A DNA stretch of 8,483 bases, taken from the NCBI GenBank assembly GCA_031281515.1, contig JAITFF010000076.1:1-8483 (forward strand). Reading direction: 5' to 3'. Every line of letters starts with the position of its first letter. The stretch's first letter is position 1. Source of the stretch: Holosporales bacterium. Lineage in GTDB: Bacteria; Pseudomonadota; Alphaproteobacteria; RUG11792. This document shows, piece by piece, positions 5,708-8,483 of this stretch. The notes beneath the pieces are model-generated. The model was not told where the DNA came from. It saw only the letters and a program-made list of their open reading frames with translations, and made no database searches. A program made the position numbers and the translations under genes.

Positions 5708-7060
5708 ATGTCAGATGTCTCGGATGTAAAATTAAAACAGATTTGGGCAGAAGCTCTTTTAGATATCAAAGCTGCCGTTGGTGATGGAGCCTTTAAAACG
5801 TGGATCTCGAAGCTGGATATTGCTGGAATCGACGATATAGTGCTGAAATTAATTGCTCCATCCAATTTCATACGAGACAACGTACTTTCTAGATTTTCTA
5901 ACGACATTATCAAGATCATGAACTCGTACGGCTGCCAGATTAGGACGATCAGTGTCGATGTCTACGACAAGGGAGCTGCCACCATCTCAAGTATCAGCGA
6001 TAATGATACCGAGAAGATTGGTATAAAAGAGTATCAAGACATATCAGTTCTGGATAAAAGATTTACGTTCAAGAATTTTGTGATTGGAAAACCGAATGAA
6101 TTCGCATACGCTGCGGCATTGAGAATTTCTGAGTCAGAAGTTCCAACATTTAATCCATTATTTTTATATGGTGGAGTCGGTCTTGGAAAGACACACCTGA
6201 TGCATGCCATCGCCTGGAATACACATCATCATTTCCCAAGAAAGAAAGTAATTTATCTATCGGCGGAAAAGTTCATGTATTTATTTATTAAATCCCTACG
6301 CTTTAAGAATGCTATTTCGTTTAAGGAAATGTTCAGGACGGTCGATGCATTAATGATCGACGATGTTCAGTTTATAGGTGGTAAGGATACAACTCAGGAA
6401 GAGTTCTTCCATACGTTCAATGAGCTGGTCGATAACAATAAACAGGTCATCCTATCGGCCGATAAGTCTCCTTCCGATTTGGGAGGAGTTGAAGATAGGC
6501 TCAAATCGAGGTTAGGATGGGGGCTGGTGGCCGATATTCATCCCACTACATATGAACTTCGGCTCGGGATTTTGCAATCCAAAACCAAACAATTTAAAGC
6601 GACGGTGCCAGATAATGTTTTGGAATTTCTTGCTGGTAAGATAACATCCAATATCAGAGAACTAGAAGGGGCCCTGAATAGGATAATTGCTCATTCGACC
6701 CTAGTCGGCCGGCGGATAACTCTGGAGGTTGCTCAAGAGGTTCTGAAGGATATCCTGAGGACGAATGAGAAATTAATCACCATAGACTTCATACAAAGGA
6801 AAGTTTGCGAGTACTATGGGGTAAAGCTTTCGGACCTAACTTCGGCGAGGAGACATAAGGCTGTGACTACTGCCCGACAAATTGCTATGTATCTCTGCAA
6901 AGATTTGACGAGCAGATCTCTGCCAGATATAGGGAAAAACTTTGGAGGGAAAGATCATTCGACAGTAATTCACGCCATAAAGAAAATTAAAGATCTCATG
7001 GCTAATGACAATGCCTTTAATGCAGATCTAGAAATCCTCAAAAAATCTCTGCAAAATTGA
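5708..7060 (+). CDS. dnaA: Chromosomal replication initiator protein DnaA
   Basis: DnaA binds 9-bp boxes at the origin and, with ATP, opens it and loads the helicase. The 450-residue protein has domain I (about 1-85, LKQIWAEALLDI to FIRDNVLSRF), a short linker, and the AAA+ domain III from about 115 to 350: Walker A GGVGLGKT (155-162), Walker B ALMIDDVQF (Asp218, Asp219), sensor I LSADKSP (249-255), the arginine-finger segment RLKSRLGWGL (264-273) and sensor II NIRELEGALNR with Arg317. Domain IV ends with the DNA-binding signature GGKDHSTVIHA (413-423). The stretch ELRLGILQSK is typical of alphaproteobacteria. Two small departures: TTARQ where many have ARPRQ, and Lys415 where Arg is common. 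AAAGGG six bases upstream fixes the ATG. It appears to be third in the slyB unit. Confidence 0.98.
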   Translation: MSDVSDVKLKQIWAEALLDIKAAVGDGAFKTWISKLDIAGIDDIVLKLIAPSNFIRDNVLSRFSNDIIKIMNSYGCQIRTISVDVYDKGAATISSISDNDTEKIGIKEYQDISVLDKRFTFKNFVIGKPNEFAYAAALRISESEVPTFNPLFLYGGVGLGKTHLMHAIAWNTHHHFPRKKVIYLSAEKFMYLFIKSLRFKNAISFKEMFRTVDALMIDDVQFIGGKDTTQEEFFHTFNELVDNNKQVILSADKSPSDLGGVEDRLKSRLGWGLVADIHPTTYELRLGILQSKTKQFKATVPDNVLEFLAGKITSNIRELEGALNRIIAHSTLVGRRITLEVAQEVLKDILRTNEKLITIDFIQRKVCEYYGVKLSDLTSARRHKAVTTARQIAMYLCKDLTSRSLPDIGKNFGGKDHSTVIHAIKKIKDLMANDNAFNADLEILKKSLQN

Positions 7061-7065
7061 GGAGG
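7060..7065 (+). promoter_or_regulatory. Strong ribosome binding site overlapping the dnaA stop
   Basis: AGGAGG at 7060-7065 begins on the last base of the dnaA TGA (7058-7060) and lies three bases before the ATG at 7069. It selects that ATG over the in-frame TTG at 7057 and implies that ribosomes finishing dnaA reach the transporter start directly. Confidence 0.7.
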
Positions 7066-7068
7066 AAT

Positions 7069-8412
7069 ATGCAATTAAAGAGTAAGAAAAACAATTCTCA
7101 GTATTCGGATAGCTGCAATAAGGTTTTCTCGTATTGGCGGTTCAGGACGCTATACTCCATTGTGATGGGATATGCCGCCTTCTATCTTATCAGGCAAAAT
7201 TTCTCGCTAGCAGTTCCGGCGATGTGCTCTGATCTGCACTACACAAAATCGGAAATCGGGATTGTGATGTCGATTGCAGCCGCTTTATACGGCTTCGGTA
7301 AGTGTTTTTTCGGGGTCATTGGAGATAGGTACAGCGCAAGATACATCATGAGCTTCGGACTCTTATGTTCGGCCTTTATGAATATATGCATGGGATTTAG
7401 TTCTCTTATCCCGGTTTTTGTCGTGTTTTGGTCACTAAATTATTGCTTCCAATCTATGGGTTATCCCCCGTGCGCAAAACTGCTAACCCATTGGTTTAGC
7501 CCGGTAGAAATCGGAACTAAATGGGCGGTATGGAATACTTCACAGCAGATGGGAAGTGCCACGATTGCCTTCACGGCACCGATAATCCTGATGTATTTTG
7601 GATGGAGATATGTCTTCTTCATTCCTGGTGCCGTCGCAATTTTAATGTCTATCCTGTTGTTCAACAGGTTGAGAGATACGCCTGAATCCCTGAAGCTGCC
7701 ATCCGTAGAAAAGATGACAGGATTGGCATCGGTTGCAGAGAGTTCTAAGTGGGATCAGGAAACCGACGCAAAGTTATCGTATTTTGAGACATTGAAGGTT
7801 GTCTTAAGCAATAGGTTCGTCTGGTTTGTTGGGTTAGCTAATTTCTTTGTTTACATCTGCAGGATGACGTTTTTGAACTGGGGCCCAACGTTCTTGCTCG
7901 AATTGAAGGGGAGTTCGTCGACGGGAGCTGGTCTACAGATGGTGGCCTTCGATTTGGCCGGAATGTGTGGAGGATTGTTTGCCGGTTACCTGTCCGATAC
8001 AGTTTTTAAGGGACGCCGCGGGCCAGTTTCTTCCCTTTATATGCTCATTTTTGCGCTTCTAGTCACATTATTGTGGATTTCACCAAAAGACTCACCAATC
8101 CTAAGTTCAGCATGTATGTTGCTCGTTGGGTTTCTAATAACAGGACCGCAAATCCTAATTGGTGTTGCCGCAACCGATTTTTCCGCCAAAAAGATGGCGG
8201 CGACTGCCTCTGGGTTCACGGGGACACTAGGCTATGTCGGGACGGCGGTTGCTGGCTTTGGGACCGGATACTTGGCCGATAGCTACGGCTGGGAAATCGT
8301 TTTCTGTGCGATCATTGGTTCTGCCATAGCTAGTGCCATTTTTTTGATCTTGACGTGGAATAAGCGATCTGAGGTATTGAGCCGAGCCAATGAGAATGGC
8401 AATCAGAAATAG
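7069..8412 (+). CDS. Organophosphate:phosphate antiporter (GlpT/UhpT/UhpC family, MFS)
   Basis: This 447-residue inner-membrane protein belongs to the OPA branch of the major facilitator superfamily, which exchanges glycerol-3-phosphate, hexose-6-phosphate or similar esters for phosphate. About twelve hydrophobic segments are visible, with a hydrophilic middle loop (about 200-245). Both phosphate-binding arginines are present: Arg42 in YLIRQNFSLAVP (GlpT Arg45) and Arg265 in YICRMTFLNWGPTFL (GlpT Arg269). Other family marks are YGFGKCFFGVIGDRYSAR (74-91), GYPPCAKLLTHWF and GYLSDTVFKGRRGP (306-319). Intact substrate residues suggest a working antiporter rather than a sensor, though UhpC-like sensors keep similar features. 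Substrate cannot be decided from sequence alone. It follows dnaA by eight bases with coupled initiation. Such carriers are common in intracellular bacteria that take host sugar phosphates. Confidence 0.9.
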   Translation: MQLKSKKNNSQYSDSCNKVFSYWRFRTLYSIVMGYAAFYLIRQNFSLAVPAMCSDLHYTKSEIGIVMSIAAALYGFGKCFFGVIGDRYSARYIMSFGLLCSAFMNICMGFSSLIPVFVVFWSLNYCFQSMGYPPCAKLLTHWFSPVEIGTKWAVWNTSQQMGSATIAFTAPIILMYFGWRYVFFIPGAVAILMSILLFNRLRDTPESLKLPSVEKMTGLASVAESSKWDQETDAKLSYFETLKVVLSNRFVWFVGLANFFVYICRMTFLNWGPTFLLELKGSSSTGAGLQMVAFDLAGMCGGLFAGYLSDTVFKGRRGPVSSLYMLIFALLVTLLWISPKDSPILSSACMLLVGFLITGPQILIGVAATDFSAKKMAATASGFTGTLGYVGTAVAGFGTGYLADSYGWEIVFCAIIGSAIASAIFLILTWNKRSEVLSRANENGNQK

Positions 8413-8483
8413 GATAAAAACGCCAACCTCGATAAAATAAAACGTTTTTTGTCTGAATCTATGGTATTTATTCTGCATAGAAC
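8413..8483. other. Gene-free right edge
   Basis: The last 71 bases hold no gene. AAAACGTTTT (8437-8446) is a 10-bp palindrome followed by two more T and TGTC, but it has no loop and no GC-rich stem, so I do not call a terminator. Confidence 0.3.

Noticed and set aside
8416..8448. Terminator after the transporter from AAAACG and CGTTTT arms
   Set aside because: The stem would be AT-rich with a loop of about 18 bases, so it is not convincing.
8227..8478. Minus-strand frame of 83 codons at the right edge, with a hydrophobic stretch
   Set aside because: It overlaps the conserved end of the transporter antisense; the hydrophobic stretch is the shadow of coding and AT-rich sequence, and no ribosome site or homology is apparent.

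Overview
The window looks like part of an alphaproteobacterial chromosome, probably from a host-associated or intracellular lineage such as Holosporales or a Rickettsiales-like group. The alphaproteobacterial call rests mainly on DnaA (the stretch around ELRLGILQSK and a SADKSP sensor I) and on YidC (WIHDLSAPDP, and the FNLFG-to-WTPP loop before GVWP). A host-associated lifestyle is inferred from the organophosphate:phosphate antiporter, the decayed mobile DNA and the moderate base composition. The order is not proven by this sequence.

Bases 1-1177 hold no intact gene. They contain decayed sequence: an interrupted reading frame (3-362), a large imperfect inverted repeat (arms about 190-320 and 423-539), a weaker third copy (about 655-740), an insertion-sequence-end-like motif (581-600) and the C-terminal remnant of an IS481-type transposase (747-983). 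A roughly 190-base leader with a GUAA-loop hairpin then precedes rpmH.

Bases 1178-4641 are a compact plus-strand gene set: rpmH (ribosomal protein L34), rnpA (RNase P protein), yidD, yidC (membrane insertase) and tilS (tRNA-Ile lysidine synthetase). Genes overlap or sit a few bases apart. The set joins translation and tRNA maturation with membrane protein insertion. rpmH-rnpA-yidD-yidC is the classic bacterial order; tilS directly after yidC is less usual.

A well-formed sigma70-type promoter (4678-4706) starts a second plus-strand unit: a SlyB-like glycine-zipper lipoprotein, an unassigned small lipoprotein with a faint resemblance to the type VI secretion lipoprotein TssJ, the replication initiator dnaA, and an organophosphate:phosphate antiporter of the GlpT/UhpT/UhpC family. 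Gaps are 1-8 bases, so dnaA is apparently co-transcribed with envelope and transport genes. No complete new system is visible. The points most worth following are the TssJ-like lipoprotein beside dnaA and the repeated coding relic at the left end.
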